NCBI RefSeq assembly: GCF_016597725.1
Contig: NZ_VCGY01000005.1
Span: 186,001 to 250,000 of the forward strand
Direction: 5' to 3'
Source: Marinobacter sp. 1-4A
Lineage (GTDB): Bacteria; Pseudomonadota; Gammaproteobacteria; Pseudomonadales; Oleiphilaceae
Length of the DNA: 64,000 nucleotides
The translations under genes and the position numbers were made by a program. Position 1 is the first letter of the stretch; each line of letters opens with the position of its first letter. The notes under the pieces were generated by a model. The model was not told where the DNA came from. It was given only the letters and a program-made list of their open reading frames with translations, and did no database searches. This document shows, piece after piece, positions 11,126-20,165 of the stretch.

Positions 11126-11235
11126 TCTGTGCAGGTAGCTTATGGATGCAAAGCCAGCTCACCTACTCGGGCCGTGTGTCCGGGCTAGTTATATTTTATG
11201 GACGTTATTCTAACGCAAAGTTGGTCTCAACTCAT

Positions 11236-11272
11236 GAAAAAAGCCCGGCTCCTGAGGGAGCACGGGCTTTTG
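11236..11272 (-). terminator. Rho-independent terminator of acyl-CoA dehydrogenase 2
   Basis: GC-rich stem (11242-11252 with 11257-11268, one bulge) followed on the minus strand by six T. It lies 30 bases beyond the stop of the minus-strand gene ending at 11302. Confidence 0.85.
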
Positions 11273-11301
11273 TTACCAGTTAAACTTCCACACTCTAATT
11301 A

Positions 11302-13101
11302 TCAGAGCGCGAAGGCTTCTTCCGGCATATCCAGCAGAGTATCAGCCCCTGCCAGCATGGTTGCAGCGTGCGCCTTGGTACGCGGCAACATGCGAGTAAA
11401 GTAGAAACGCGCTGTCTGCAACTTAGCATTGTAGAACAGCTCTTCACTGGAACCGTCAGCAAGTTTGTCCTGTGCAACCTTGGCCATACGCGCCCACAGG
11501 TATGCGAATACTGCATAACCGGAGTACATCAGGTAATCCACAGATGCGGCACCAACTTCTTCGCGGTTCTTCATGGCGGTCATGCCCACTTTCATGGTCA
11601 GGTCGCCCCACTCCTTGTTGATAGCAGCCAGAGGCTCGATAAACGGCTTCATTTGCTCATTGTCAGCGTTCTCTTTGCAGAAGCTATGAACCTGCTTGGT
11701 GAACCGCTTGAGAGACTCGCCCTGAGTCATCAGAACCTTGCGACCCAGTAGATCCAGCGCCTGAATACCGGTGGTGCCCTCGTAGATCATGCCGATGCGC
11801 GCATCACGCACGTTCTGCTCCATGCCCCACTCGGAGATAAAGCCGTGGCCACCGAATACCTGCATACCCAGATTAGCTGCCTCGTAACCGATCTCGGTCA
11901 GGAAGGCTTTAGCAATCGGCGTCAGGAAGCCAAGCAATTCATCTGCTTCTTTACGCTCTTCTTCGGTCTTGGCACGCTCAACCAGATCTGCATTCTGCGC
12001 AGTCAGATAAATCAACGCACGAGCGCCTTCGGCTACCGCTTTTTGTGTCAGCAACATGCGACGAACGTCGGGGTGCACAATAATCGGGTCGGCATAGCCT
12101 TCCGGATTCTTGGCGCCACTCAGTGAGCGCATGGCCAGACGATCCTTGGCATAGGCCAATGAACCTTGGAAGCCCAGCTCTGCAGCACCCAGACCTTGAA
12201 TGGCAGTACCGATACGAGCCACGTTCATGAAGGTGAACATGCAGTTCAGGCCCCGGTTCTCGGGTCCGATCAGCCAGCCTTTGGCGCCGTCGAAGTTCAT
12301 CACACAGGTAGCGTTACCGTGGATACCCATCTTGTGCTCGATAGAGCCGCAGGATACGGCATTGCGCTCACCCGCAGAGCCGTCTTCGGCAGGCAGGCAC
12401 TTGGGTACGATGAACAGGGAAATACCCTTGGTACCCTCAGGAGCGCCCGGCAGGCGAGCCAGAACGATATGAACAATGTTGTCGGTCATGTCGTGCTCAC
12501 CGGCAGAGATGAAAATCTTGGTGCCGGTAATGCTGTAGGAGCCATCTGCGTTAGGCTCGGCCTTGGTACGCAGGGTGCCGAGGTCTGAACCACAGTGTGC
12601 TTCCGTCAGGCACATGGTGCCTGTCCACTCGCCACTGATCATTTTGGTGAGATAAGTCTGCTTCTGCTCTTCGGTACCGTGTGCTTGCACAGTGTTGATA
12701 GCGCCGTGACTCAGGCCAGGGTACATACCCCAGGACCAGTTGGCCGTGCCATTCAGCTCGCTCATTACGATGCCGAGTGAATCTGGCAGACCCTGACCAC
12801 CGTAGTTCGGGTCAGCTGCCAACGAAGGCCAGCCGCCCTCTACATACTTGTCGTAAGCATCCTTGAAACCAGTGGGTGTTTTTACACCGTCTTCGCTCCA
12901 GACGCAGCCTTCTTTGTCACCAACCGCATTCAGCGGGGACAGTACCTGCTCAGCAAACTTTGCACCTTCCTGGATAATGGCATCAACCATATCCGGAGTT
13001 GCGTCTTCAGCGCCTTCCAGATTGGCGTAGTGGGCTTCGCTGTCCAGCAGCTCGTTCATTACGAATTTGATATCACGCAGGGGCGCTTTGTACTCAGGCA
13101 T
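11302..13101 (-). CDS. Acyl-CoA dehydrogenase, 600-residue C-extended type (2)
   Basis: 599-residue FAD enzyme of the same long acyl-CoA dehydrogenase subfamily as its downstream neighbour. It has [26 protein letters not shown], the repeated [13 protein letters not shown] segment and [13 protein letters not shown] with the probable catalytic Glu. The start at 13101 ([10 protein letters not shown]) is preferred over the upstream in-frame codon because GAGGTGG lies just upstream. Its own terminator lies between the two paralogues, so they are separate transcription units from an old tandem duplication. A PsrA-like operator upstream suggests control by long-chain fatty acids. Confidence 0.9.
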   Translation of the reverse strand: MPEYKAPLRDIKFVMNELLDSEAHYANLEGAEDATPDMVDAIIQEGAKFAEQVLSPLNAVGDKEGCVWSEDGVKTPTGFKDAYDKYVEGGWPSLAADPNYGGQGLPDSLGIVMSELNGTANWSWGMYPGLSHGAINTVQAHGTEEQKQTYLTKMISGEWTGTMCLTEAHCGSDLGTLRTKAEPNADGSYSITGTKIFISAGEHDMTDNIVHIVLARLPGAPEGTKGISLFIVPKCLPAEDGSAGERNAVSCGSIEHKMGIHGNATCVMNFDGAKGWLIGPENRGLNCMFTFMNVARIGTAIQGLGAAELGFQGSLAYAKDRLAMRSLSGAKNPEGYADPIIVHPDVRRMLLTQKAVAEGARALIYLTAQNADLVERAKTEEERKEADELLGFLTPIAKAFLTEIGYEAANLGMQVFGGHGFISEWGMEQNVRDARIGMIYEGTTGIQALDLLGRKVLMTQGESLKRFTKQVHSFCKENADNEQMKPFIEPLAAINKEWGDLTMKVGMTAMKNREEVGAASVDYLMYSGYAVFAYLWARMAKVAQDKLADGSSEELFYNAKLQTARFYFTRMLPRTKAHAATMLAGADTLLDMPEEAFAL

Positions 13102-13418
13102 GTAAACCACCTCGGTTATCGGTCTTGGCTGAAAAGTAATAACAGCTCGCGGCCTTGGGTTTGCTCAGACACTGCAACAAGGTGTGCTGCAGCATTAATT
13201 AAACACTTGTTTGAAACATACGTTTAGAGGCACAGAATTGTCAATAGCCGGACGCATAATTTGTGTAGCAATTGGTCACCAAAACGGTTTATCAGGGCCT
13301 GGGCAAAACTTACAGGTAACTGCAGCCCTATGCCTGTGAAGGGTTTGAGTTGGTTTTTCTTGAAAAGGAAGGAGAACGTTAGACGCCAAGGTAGTAGCAG
13401 ACTAAAAGAGAGAGGAAA
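13102..13418. other. Intergenic region, 317 bases
   Basis: Between acyl-CoA dehydrogenase 2 (start at 13101) and the end of the SprA-like gene. It holds the ribosome site and promoter zone of the dehydrogenase and the PsrA-like site. Nothing gene-like, and no terminator with a T-run for the SprA-like gene, was found in 13260-13418. Confidence 0.6.
13201..13227. promoter_or_regulatory. Candidate PsrA (fatty-acid-responsive) operator
   Basis: GAAAC-ATAC-GTTT (13213-13225) fits the PsrA-type motif GAAAC-N2to4-GTTTC except at the last base. It abuts a second inverted repeat, AAACACTTGTTT (13201-13212). The pair lies 100-125 bases upstream of acyl-CoA dehydrogenase 2. PsrA is a TetR-type repressor of fatty-acid degradation genes in pseudomonads. 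Site assignment by motif only. Confidence 0.4.
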
Positions 13419-14240
13419 TCAGACCGATATGGGAAGGAAGCCGTCCCCCGGTGAGTCCAACCCTGACCCAAAGCCTGCAACACTTTGATAGGCCGTTCTG
13501 GCCTGCTCAACAGATCTGGGAGATTGCGCAGATACACTTTCCTGAGCATCGTCAGTTGCCGGAGAGACCCCTGATGCCTCGTTAGTATCATTGGCGGAGT
13601 CTTTGCTTGAAGGGCTTGAAGATTCACCCTCCGATGCAAGTTCCGACTGAGCCTGCAACATAATTTGCATTGCCTGAGCAGCAACAGCACGATCCTGACC
13701 AGAGGGTTCGGCTGGAGCCATGGCGGCTGACCGCACAACTCGCATTTTTTCGATCGTTGCCTGAGGGTTGCCGTTGACAGGAGAAATATCAATCGACACT
13801 TCGCCACCAACTGCGTACTGCGCGCCATCGGGGCCACGCTGGTAGGAGAACGACATGGCTCCCGCATACTGGCCACCCGCGGCCTGATGCGCCGCCTCAT
13901 GAGCTCGAACTTCCCGGTCACGGGCTTTGAGTTCGGTAAGCTCTTTCAGCTCCGCCTGATCCAAACCACCCACTTTTTTATCAGAAGCATCGGCTTCCAG
14001 CGCTCTTCGGCTTGAGCCCGCACCTTCGTTCTCATCTGCGGCACGAACCGCTTTAGGGCCTGACTCGGAAGGTGCCTCTCCCGTTGCATTGCCCGTATTA
14101 CGGGACTCGGGAACAGCAGGAGTTGAAGGGTTGTAATCTGAATTCGATAGGGAGCTGGATTGCTGGCTATCTGACAAACTGCCAGAAGCGCCTCTGGCAG
14201 AGTAATTCAACGCAGGGGGGAGTGGCGAAAGCGGGCTCAC
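13419..14240 (-). CDS. SprA-related putative metalloprotease (CJM1_0395-like)
   Basis: 273-residue protein with a low-complexity Ser/Ala/Glu-rich N-terminus (1-100). A central conserved domain holds REVRAHEAAHQAAGG, an HExxH-type zinc motif at H114-H118, followed by a PDGAQYAVGGEVSID segment typical of the SprA-related family. An acidic disordered tail follows. No signal peptide is seen. The start is GTG 12 bases after the stop of the flagellar-rod-like gene, with GAG about 9 bases upstream. The physiological substrate is unknown. Confidence 0.78.
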   Translation of the reverse strand: MSPLSPLPPALNYSARGASGSLSDSQQSSSLSNSDYNPSTPAVPESRNTGNATGEAPSESGPKAVRAADENEGAGSSRRALEADASDKKVGGLDQAELKELTELKARDREVRAHEAAHQAAGGQYAGAMSFSYQRGPDGAQYAVGGEVSIDISPVNGNPQATIEKMRVVRSAAMAPAEPSGQDRAVAAQAMQIMLQAQSELASEGESSSPSSKDSANDTNEASGVSPATDDAQESVSAQSPRSVEQARTAYQSVAGFGSGLDSPGDGFLPISV

Positions 14241-14252
14241 AAATGAAAGCTC

Positions 14253-14498
14253 TCAGACCACGATATCTAGAAGCGTACCAAGCGTTTCATCAGCGACTTT
14301 CACTACTTGTGCCGACGCCTCAACACTGCGTTCATAGAGCTTGAGGTCGATGATCGGCTCAATCAGGCTGCTCCCTGTCTCGGCACTGCCCTGAGGGCCG
14401 TCAATGCCCGCACGTGCAATTTTTCGTGCGGCATTTTCCATGCCGTACATGCCGTCTTGGATACCTTGGACACCCATTGCAAGCGTATTATTGATCAT
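14253..14498 (-). CDS. Miniature flagellar-rod/hook-like protein
   Basis: 81 residues made only of the two ends of an axial flagellar protein. The N-terminal helix (about 1-30, MGVQGIQDGMYGMENAARKIA) resembles the rod N-terminus. The C-terminal helix (about 50-81, DLKLYERSVEASAQVVKVADETLGTLLDI) resembles the FlgG/FlgC C-terminus. Fewer than 20 residues lie between, where rod proteins have their surface domains. No flagellar operon adjoins it. It is followed after 12 bases by the SprA-like gene, so the two probably form one unit. Confidence 0.7.
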   Translation of the reverse strand: MINNTLAMGVQGIQDGMYGMENAARKIARAGIDGPQGSAETGSSLIEPIIDLKLYERSVEASAQVVKVADETLGTLLDIVV

Positions 14499-14549
14499 GA
14501 CTGCTGCTTCCCGTGACCATTAATTAGCCCCATTAGGCCACATCATTGT

Positions 14550-15242
14550 TCAATTTTCAAACAACAAATCGATGTCGAGATGGTTGCTCAGGGTTTCTGG
14601 CCCAACGCCTTCAATCCAAGGCAGAACGCCTAAACAGCGCGCCGGAAGTTGCTCCATCAAGTAGTTCAGGGTTTCCTGCTCACAACTCATTGCATCTGCT
14701 TCGGCTCGATTTGCCACCCAGCCAGCCAAAGTTAATCCATCATTGCGGATTGCTTCTGCGGTTAGTAATGCATGGTTAATACATCCAAGCTTGAGAGCAA
14801 CCACCATTATCACTGGCACATCCAGAGCCCGGGGCACGGCTGCGTAAGTTTCCCGATCATTCAACGGCACCCGCCAGCCGCCGGCACCTTCAATCAGCAA
14901 AAGGTCTGCAGGTCGCATCTGCATGCCACGACAGAAACCAACCAGACGATCCACAGACACAACCCGCCCTGCTTGTGCGGCAGCGACATGGGGTGCAATC
15001 GCGGGTTCTAGCGCAACAGGGTTTACAAGCTCGTAGGTGAGGGATTCCGTAGCGGCATGTTTGAGTATTAGCGCATCGTCATTGCGCAACCCCGCTGGCG
15101 TGCTTTCGCAGCCGGAGGCGATGGGCTTCATACCCAGAGTGCGCTTGCCAGCGGACTTAGCAGCTTCCAAAATTGCAGCAGACACCATGGTCTTGCCAAC
15201 GCCCGTATCTGTACCTGTCACAAAAAACGTTTTTTTAGCCAT
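14550..15242 (-). CDS. bioD: Dethiobiotin synthetase
   Basis: ATP-dependent carboxylase closing the ureido ring of dethiobiotin from 7,8-diaminopelargonate, the step before BioB. 230 residues; P-loop GTDTGVGKT at 10-18, and the family segment LLIEGAGGWRVPL in the middle. It is the last gene of the minus-strand bioBFHCD operon, 19 bases after bioC. Confidence 0.95.
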   Translation of the reverse strand: MAKKTFFVTGTDTGVGKTMVSAAILEAAKSAGKRTLGMKPIASGCESTPAGLRNDDALILKHAATESLTYELVNPVALEPAIAPHVAAAQAGRVVSVDRLVGFCRGMQMRPADLLLIEGAGGWRVPLNDRETYAAVPRALDVPVIMVVALKLGCINHALLTAEAIRNDGLTLAGWVANRAEADAMSCEQETLNYLMEQLPARCLGVLPWIEGVGPETLSNHLDIDLLFEN

Positions 15243-15261
15243 ACCAGCAGGTTAACCCACT

Positions 15262-16101
15262 CTATTTATCAATCAGTGTATCGTCGTTGGCATCAGGGCA
15301 TGTCCAGTAAACCCATGCTGCCTCGTAACTTGCGAAAACACCTTCCTCCGGGCCCGCGGGATAATACTGGCACATGGCGCGAAAGCGGCCCGGTGAAGTT
15401 ACGGTTGAGCGCCTGTCGGCACTTTTATAGCCTGCGCCCAGTTGCTTCAGCTCCGATGCGAGAGTGAGAGGCGATTCGTAGGGCAGCCTCAGGGTTCTTG
15501 TTTCAATGTCAGCGTCCGGCAGTTCTTGGGAAGCCGAGCGCCTGAGTGTTGCTTCTGACTCAAACCGGTTTATGTGCCTTTGCCCGGGATCTGCTCGTTG
15601 CCATGCTTGGGCCAGCTCTCTCAAGGTGCCGTCAAGAAGCGTTGAGACCATCAACTTGCCGCCAGGCCTGAGCACCCTCCGGCATTCTCGCAGAACCTGA
15701 GACGGCGTCGCGCACCATTGGATCATCAGGTTACTGAATACCAAATCGCAACTCTGGTCAGGGAGGGGAATTGCCTCAGCATCGGCAACAACCCATGCGA
15801 TATCAGGGGGGGAATGCGCTTCTGCATGCTCTATCATGCCGAGCGAAAGATCCATGCCTGTCACACACTCAGATGCCTCGAGATTGGCCAACTCGCGGCT
15901 AAACCAACCGGTTCCGCAGCCAAGATCCAGAATTTGGCCGCCCTTAAGAGGAGTTTGGCGCCCAAGCCTCTCCAGCATGGTATTGCCCATAAGCCGCTGC
16001 AAACGGGACGCACCTTCATAGGTAACCCGCGCCTTGCCGAACTCGCGTGATATATCGGCCTTACTGGCAGGGCAAGAGACAACCGCACTAAGGACACTCA
16101 T
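15262..16101 (-). CDS. bioC: Malonyl-ACP O-methyltransferase
   Basis: SAM-dependent methyltransferase that masks malonyl-ACP so that fatty-acid synthesis can build the pimeloyl chain. 279 residues with motif I ILDLGCGTGWFSRELA (about 56-71) and the later LRECRRVLRPGGKL. The start at 16101 (MSVLSAVV) is chosen because its ATG overlaps the bioH stop (ATGA); an upstream in-frame start would run deep into bioH. Pimeloyl-ACP methyl ester made with this enzyme is the substrate of BioH. Confidence 0.93.
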   Translation of the reverse strand: MSVLSAVVSCPASKADISREFGKARVTYEGASRLQRLMGNTMLERLGRQTPLKGGQILDLGCGTGWFSRELANLEASECVTGMDLSLGMIEHAEAHSPPDIAWVVADAEAIPLPDQSCDLVFSNLMIQWCATPSQVLRECRRVLRPGGKLMVSTLLDGTLRELAQAWQRADPGQRHINRFESEATLRRSASQELPDADIETRTLRLPYESPLTLASELKQLGAGYKSADRRSTVTSPGRFRAMCQYYPAGPEEGVFASYEAAWVYWTCPDANDDTLIDK

Positions 16102-16850
16102 GCGTTCACCCCTTCCAGTGATTGAAGAAACTTTTCGATAACAACGCAACAGTCTTCCGCAAATACACCGCCTGGCCAATGGGCCATACCAGGCACATTA
16201 ACCTCCACCGACGATGACCGGGTTTCCAGAGCACCAGCCCAAGTCGCCACGACCTGATCACAAGCACCGGTAATGTGAAGAACAGGAATATCAACTTGTG
16301 ACCACAGCAGCCGTTGGTCGGTTTGCTCCAACCACCCCAGACTTTTTACCAGATTGACCTTCGAGACCGGGGATCCTTTGCCGAGCCATTTCTTGAGACG
16401 CTGGCGCTCAGACAAAACGCTTGCCGAACCGTTTATCATTAGAAGCAAAAAGTGCACCCAATACCGATCAGCCTCACGGCTCAAACCGCGGCTAAACACA
16501 CCAAATTCCTCTACAGACATGCCATTAAGCCAGCGTTCATCTGCAATAAACTTCGGAAAGCCTGCGAGGGTAATAACCGCGGAAACCGCTCCCGCACCCC
16601 GGTTAGCAGCTTCCATAACAACCTGAGCACCTAGCGACCAGCCCATCCAGACGGAAGGCTCCGCATATCGCGACAGAAGCTCATCGGCCACCTGTCCAAC
16701 TGACTCGCAACGCCCGATAAGATCGTCACCCAAAGATACCAACTCAATAGGCCCCGGCCAGAACCGGTATAGCTCTTCGAGCATTTCAACGCGAACGCCC
16801 CAACCGCCAACCACAACAAGGCGACGCATAGGCTCTCGCTGAGCGTTCAT
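16098..16850 (-). CDS. bioH: Pimeloyl-ACP methyl ester carboxylesterase
   Basis: Alpha/beta hydrolase (250 aa) that removes the methyl group from pimeloyl-ACP methyl ester, ending chain elongation. The nucleophile elbow is GWSLG with Ser72; a probable Asp lies in TGACDQVV (about 199) and the His in PGMAHWPGG (about 225). Position between bioF and bioC, with 4-base overlaps on both sides, makes the assignment firm although hydrolases of this fold are diverse. Confidence 0.9.
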   Translation of the reverse strand: MNAQREPMRRLVVVGGWGVRVEMLEELYRFWPGPIELVSLGDDLIGRCESVGQVADELLSRYAEPSVWMGWSLGAQVVMEAANRGAGAVSAVITLAGFPKFIADERWLNGMSVEEFGVFSRGLSREADRYWVHFLLLMINGSASVLSERQRLKKWLGKGSPVSKVNLVKSLGWLEQTDQRLLWSQVDIPVLHITGACDQVVATWAGALETRSSSVEVNVPGMAHWPGGVFAEDCCVVIEKFLQSLEGVNA

Positions 16851-18055
16851 GACGCAATCCCTTGCTCATCCAGCAAATGCCGACAGCCAGACAAAGCATC
16901 CAACAAACAATTCAAATCGTCATGGGAGTGGGCCGAACTGAACGTAACCCGCAGCCGCGCCTCACCCACCGGCACAGTCGGGGGCCGAATCGCGGTTACC
17001 AACACCCCACACGCTTCAAGAGCCCGACTTAGCGCCAGAGCCACCCAGTTCTCACCAACCATAATCGGCTGAATAGGCGTACGAGAGGGCGTAAGCGAAT
17101 AGCCTAAAGTCGTAGCTTCCCGCCGAAAACGATCGATCAGGCTCTGCAAATGACTCCGCAGCCCGTCGCCACCCTCTATCAAATCAATACTGGCGCAAGT
17201 AGCAAACGCAAGCGCCGGAGGCATAGCCGTTGTGTAGATATAAGTACGAGCCTTCTGCACCAAATACTCCATCAGCACGGCAGGCCCCGCCACAAACGCC
17301 CCGCTGGTTCCAGCAGCCTTACCCAGAGTGCCTATCAGAACCGGCACATCCTCCTCAGACAAACCAAACTCCGCCACACTCCCCTGGCCACGCGGCCCAA
17401 GCACCCCAAAACCATGAGCGTCATCCACCACCAACAAGGCATCATGCTCGCGACAGACCTCCGCCAATTGCCGTAGAGGAGCCACATCACCATCCATACT
17501 GAACACACCGTCGGTTACCACCACCTTATGGCCGGAAGTCTCCGCCAGCATAGCCGCAAGCGACCCTGCATCCCCATGGCCATAGCGCCGCACCTTGGCC
17601 CGACTCAGAATACAGCCGTCAATAATGGAAGCATGGTTCAACCGATCCGAAAAAACCGTATCCCCACGCCCTGCCAGCGCAGAAATCACCCCCAGATTGG
17701 CCATATAACCGGTAGAGAAAAACAAGGCGGAACTACGCCCGGTAAATGCTGCAAGACGCTCCTCAAGCAAGTGATGCGCCTCGTGATGCCCACAAACAAG
17801 ATGAGAAGCCGCACCACCCAGCCCTGTTTCCGGGAGGGCGTTCCTGAGAGCTTCAATATTGGATGGATGATTGGCCAGGCCAAGGTAATCGTTGCTGCAA
17901 AACGACAGCAACCGCTTACCATCAGCGGTCAAGACCGGCTGCTGAGGCCCGGAAATATGCCGGCGTGTTCGGTACAAACCTGCCTGTTTTCGTTGTTCCA
18001 GTTCAGCTGTGAAATCACGCACGAGTGAGCATCCAGTGAAATGACAAGCATTCAT
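16847..18055 (-). CDS. bioF: 8-amino-7-oxononanoate synthase
   Basis: PLP enzyme condensing pimeloyl-ACP with alanine. 402 residues (E. coli 384). It shows the FCSNDYLGLANHP segment, the VVDDAHGFGVLG segment with the cofactor-binding Asp and His, and TLGKAAGTSGAF with the Schiff-base Lys. The ATG overlaps nothing upstream; 250 bases containing a large hairpin element separate it from bioB. The stop overlaps the bioH start. Confidence 0.95.
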   Translation of the reverse strand: MNACHFTGCSLVRDFTAELEQRKQAGLYRTRRHISGPQQPVLTADGKRLLSFCSNDYLGLANHPSNIEALRNALPETGLGGAASHLVCGHHEAHHLLEERLAAFTGRSSALFFSTGYMANLGVISALAGRGDTVFSDRLNHASIIDGCILSRAKVRRYGHGDAGSLAAMLAETSGHKVVVTDGVFSMDGDVAPLRQLAEVCREHDALLVVDDAHGFGVLGPRGQGSVAEFGLSEEDVPVLIGTLGKAAGTSGAFVAGPAVLMEYLVQKARTYIYTTAMPPALAFATCASIDLIEGGDGLRSHLQSLIDRFRREATTLGYSLTPSRTPIQPIMVGENWVALALSRALEACGVLVTAIRPPTVPVGEARLRVTFSSAHSHDDLNCLLDALSGCRHLLDEQGIAS

Positions 18056-18102
18056 GCTTACTGATATTGAGGTGTGTTCGAGGGCTTCCGAAAGCTACAG
18101 GT

Positions 18103-18288
18103 GCCGTGCGGGCGGTGTGCTCCGGGATTGTAGAGGGCCAAGGACGGCCCGAAACAAGCGCACATGGGTGAGGCAAACGCTTATGAAGCGCAGCTTCATG
18201 TGCAGCCGAACGACAGCAATCTGTGATTGCTGGCCGGACCCCGCAAGGGGTGCTTGTAGCGTATCCCGGAGCACACCGCCCGCACGGC
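18103..18288. repeat. Compound variable-arm hairpin inside the bio operon, copy E
   Basis: Perfect 25-bp arms (18103-18127 and 18264-18288) enclose a 136-nt interior. Next to the left arm is GGGCCAAGGACGGCCC followed by AAGCGCACATGGGTG, positioned like the reversed core of copy B but diverged. The rest holds further foldbacks: GAAGCGCAGCTTC, CAGCAATCTGTGATTGCTG and CCCCGCAAGGGG. It separates bioB (upstream) from bioF and could attenuate or process the bioB-bioF transcript. Confidence 0.75.
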
Positions 18289-18305
18289 GCTTCAATCCAA
18301 TGATG

Positions 18306-19364
18306 CTAAGCGGACTCCAGAGAAGCGTCATAAAACAAATGCCGATTAGCCTCATACTCCAAAGCCCCAACAATCGCCTCTTCCTCCTGCTCCTCAGAAG
18401 CACACTGCTCCCGCTTCTCCGGCCGAATACCCAACCGGCGGAACAACGCCATATCCGCATCCGCCTCCGGGTTCGAAGTCGTCAGCAGCTTCTCGCCATA
18501 AAAAATCGAATTCGCACCAGCCAGAAAACACAGCGCCTGCATCTGCTCATTCATCGTCTCCCGACCCGCCGACAAACGCACATGCGACGCAGGCATCATG
18601 ATACGAGCCACCGCAAGAACTCGAATAAACTCAAACGGATCCAGATCCTCCACATCCTCCATGGGCGTCCCCTTCACCTTAACCAGCATATTCACCGGCA
18701 CACTCTCAGGATGCTGAGGAAGATTCGCCAACTGCACCAACATACCAACCCGATCGTCTTGATCCTCACCCATGCCCATAATGCCGCCACAGCAAACCTT
18801 CATGCCTGCGTTACGCACATTTGCCAGCGTATCGAGCCGATCCTGATAAGTGCGCGTGGTAATAATATGGCTGTAATACTTTTCAGAGGTATCAAGATTG
18901 TGGTTGTAGTAATCAAGCCCCGCCTCGGCGAGCTCTTCCGCCTGCTCTGGCTTCAACATACCCAAAGTCATGCAGGTTTCTAAACCAAGAGACTTCACCT
19001 GACGAACCATATCCAGAACATACGGCATATCCTTCGCCGTTGGGCTACGCCACGCGGCACCCATACAGAAGCGCGAAGCGCCCTTCTCCCGTGCCGCGCG
19101 AGCTTCGGCAACCACCCTCTCAAGTTCTAGCAGCTTTTCTTTTTCCAATCCCGTGTTGTAATGACCACTCTGCGGGCAGTATTTGCAATCCTCCGGGCAG
19201 GCGCCGGTTTTAATAGAAAGCAGAGTGCTAACCTGCACCTCATTCGGATCAAAAAACTGTCGATGCACGGACTGAGCCCGAAACATCAGATCATTAAAAG
19301 GCAACTCAAAAAGCGCCCGCGCTTCCTGAAGCGTCCAATCGTGGCGTAATGCGGTGGCAGTCAT
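18306..19364 (-). CDS. bioB: Biotin synthase
   Basis: Radical-SAM enzyme inserting sulfur into dethiobiotin. 352 residues (E. coli 346). The [4Fe-4S] motif CxxxCxxC is C56, C60 and C63 (CPEDCKYC), and the YNHNLDTS and RLSAGRETM segments of the family are present. It is the first gene of the minus-strand biotin operon, with a BirA-type operator between it and the divergent comF gene. Confidence 0.97.
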   Translation of the reverse strand: MTATALRHDWTLQEARALFELPFNDLMFRAQSVHRQFFDPNEVQVSTLLSIKTGACPEDCKYCPQSGHYNTGLEKEKLLELERVVAEARAAREKGASRFCMGAAWRSPTAKDMPYVLDMVRQVKSLGLETCMTLGMLKPEQAEELAEAGLDYYNHNLDTSEKYYSHIITTRTYQDRLDTLANVRNAGMKVCCGGIMGMGEDQDDRVGMLVQLANLPQHPESVPVNMLVKVKGTPMEDVEDLDPFEFIRVLAVARIMMPASHVRLSAGRETMNEQMQALCFLAGANSIFYGEKLLTTSNPEADADMALFRRLGIRPEKREQCASEEQEEEAIVGALEYEANRHLFYDASLESA

Positions 19365-19373
19365 ACAGAAGTC

Positions 19374-19406
19374 CTGTTAACCTTTTTTCGGTCTCTGGGT
19401 TTACGG
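19374..19406. promoter_or_regulatory. Candidate BirA operator (bio box)
   Basis: GTTAACC (19376-19382), 15 bases, GGTTTAC (19398-19404). Read on the minus strand this is GTAAACC-N15-GGTTAAC, close to the BirA consensus TTGTAAACC-N14to16-GGTTTACAA. It occupies nearly all of the 42-base divergent region between bioB and comF, as expected for repression by biotinyl-AMP-bound BirA. Confidence 0.7.
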
Positions 19407-20150
19407 ATGAATCAAATGATAAAGGGACTGAACTGGCTGTCAACCTTAAATTCGAAACGGGTTAACGGAGAAAAAGTCAAAGGCCGCTGCGTTGCCTGCC
19501 TTTCCACCAATGCCATCAACGGATTGTGCCACTCTTGCCGAGCCGAGCTTCCTGTTAACCGGTGGCATTGCCGCTGCTGTGCTTTACCTATGGCGTACTC
19601 CGGGAACATCCACTTCTGTGGCGACTGCTTGGCATCACCACCTCCCTTCGATCGCACGTTCATACCTTGGCGCTACCAATACCCAGTCGACAACATGATC
19701 AGCCGGTATAAATACAGCCGACAGCAACAATTCGCTCGGCCATTGGTTGCTGACCTTGCGCGCCACCTTGAGCTTGTATTTCAAGAACAAAACCATGAAA
19801 AACCGCTGTTGTTAATCCCCTCTCCCATGCACCCCGCTCGCCGACGTGCGCGTGGTTTCAACCAAGCTAGGGATATTGCTGAAAAATTAGGGAGTGTGCT
19901 GGATATCCCAGTTGACGCGGGGATTGTTCGTCGCGTACGAAAAGTTAAAGCCCAGCGGGGACTGAGTCGAGAGGCCAGACTGGCGAACCTGCGCGATGTG
20001 TTTGAAGTGCGTTCAGAAGTCCCGCAACGGGTTGCTATCGTCGACGATGTCGTTACCACCGGCGCAACCGTGCGGGTCATAGCTTCTGCTTTGCGAAGCG
20101 CAGGCGCCAAGAACATCCAAATCTGGGCACTGGCTCGCACACCGGGGTAG
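19407..20150 (+). CDS. comF: ComF/GntX-family phosphoribosyltransferase-like protein
   Basis: 247-residue ComF-family protein associated with DNA uptake and utilisation. The N-terminal part has paired Cys knuckles (CVAC, CHSC, CRCC, CGDC, about residues 28-75), likely binding zinc. The C-terminal phosphoribosyltransferase domain has the PRPP loop VAIVDDVVTTGAT. The ATG at 19407 has only a weak ribosome site and its upstream region is the bio box; a start a few codons later (19416) is possible. comF beside bio genes is common in gammaproteobacteria. Confidence 0.87.
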   Translation: MNQMIKGLNWLSTLNSKRVNGEKVKGRCVACLSTNAINGLCHSCRAELPVNRWHCRCCALPMAYSGNIHFCGDCLASPPPFDRTFIPWRYQYPVDNMISRYKYSRQQQFARPLVADLARHLELVFQEQNHEKPLLLIPSPMHPARRRARGFNQARDIAEKLGSVLDIPVDAGIVRRVRKVKAQRGLSREARLANLRDVFEVRSEVPQRVAIVDDVVTTGATVRVIASALRSAGAKNIQIWALARTPG

Positions 20151-20165
20151 CTGCCAGACGGGGCA

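Noticed and set aside
18054..18983. 309-codon plus-strand frame antisense to bioB
   Set aside because: His/Arg/Leu-rich shadow of bioB and of the compound hairpin; no plausible initiation site.
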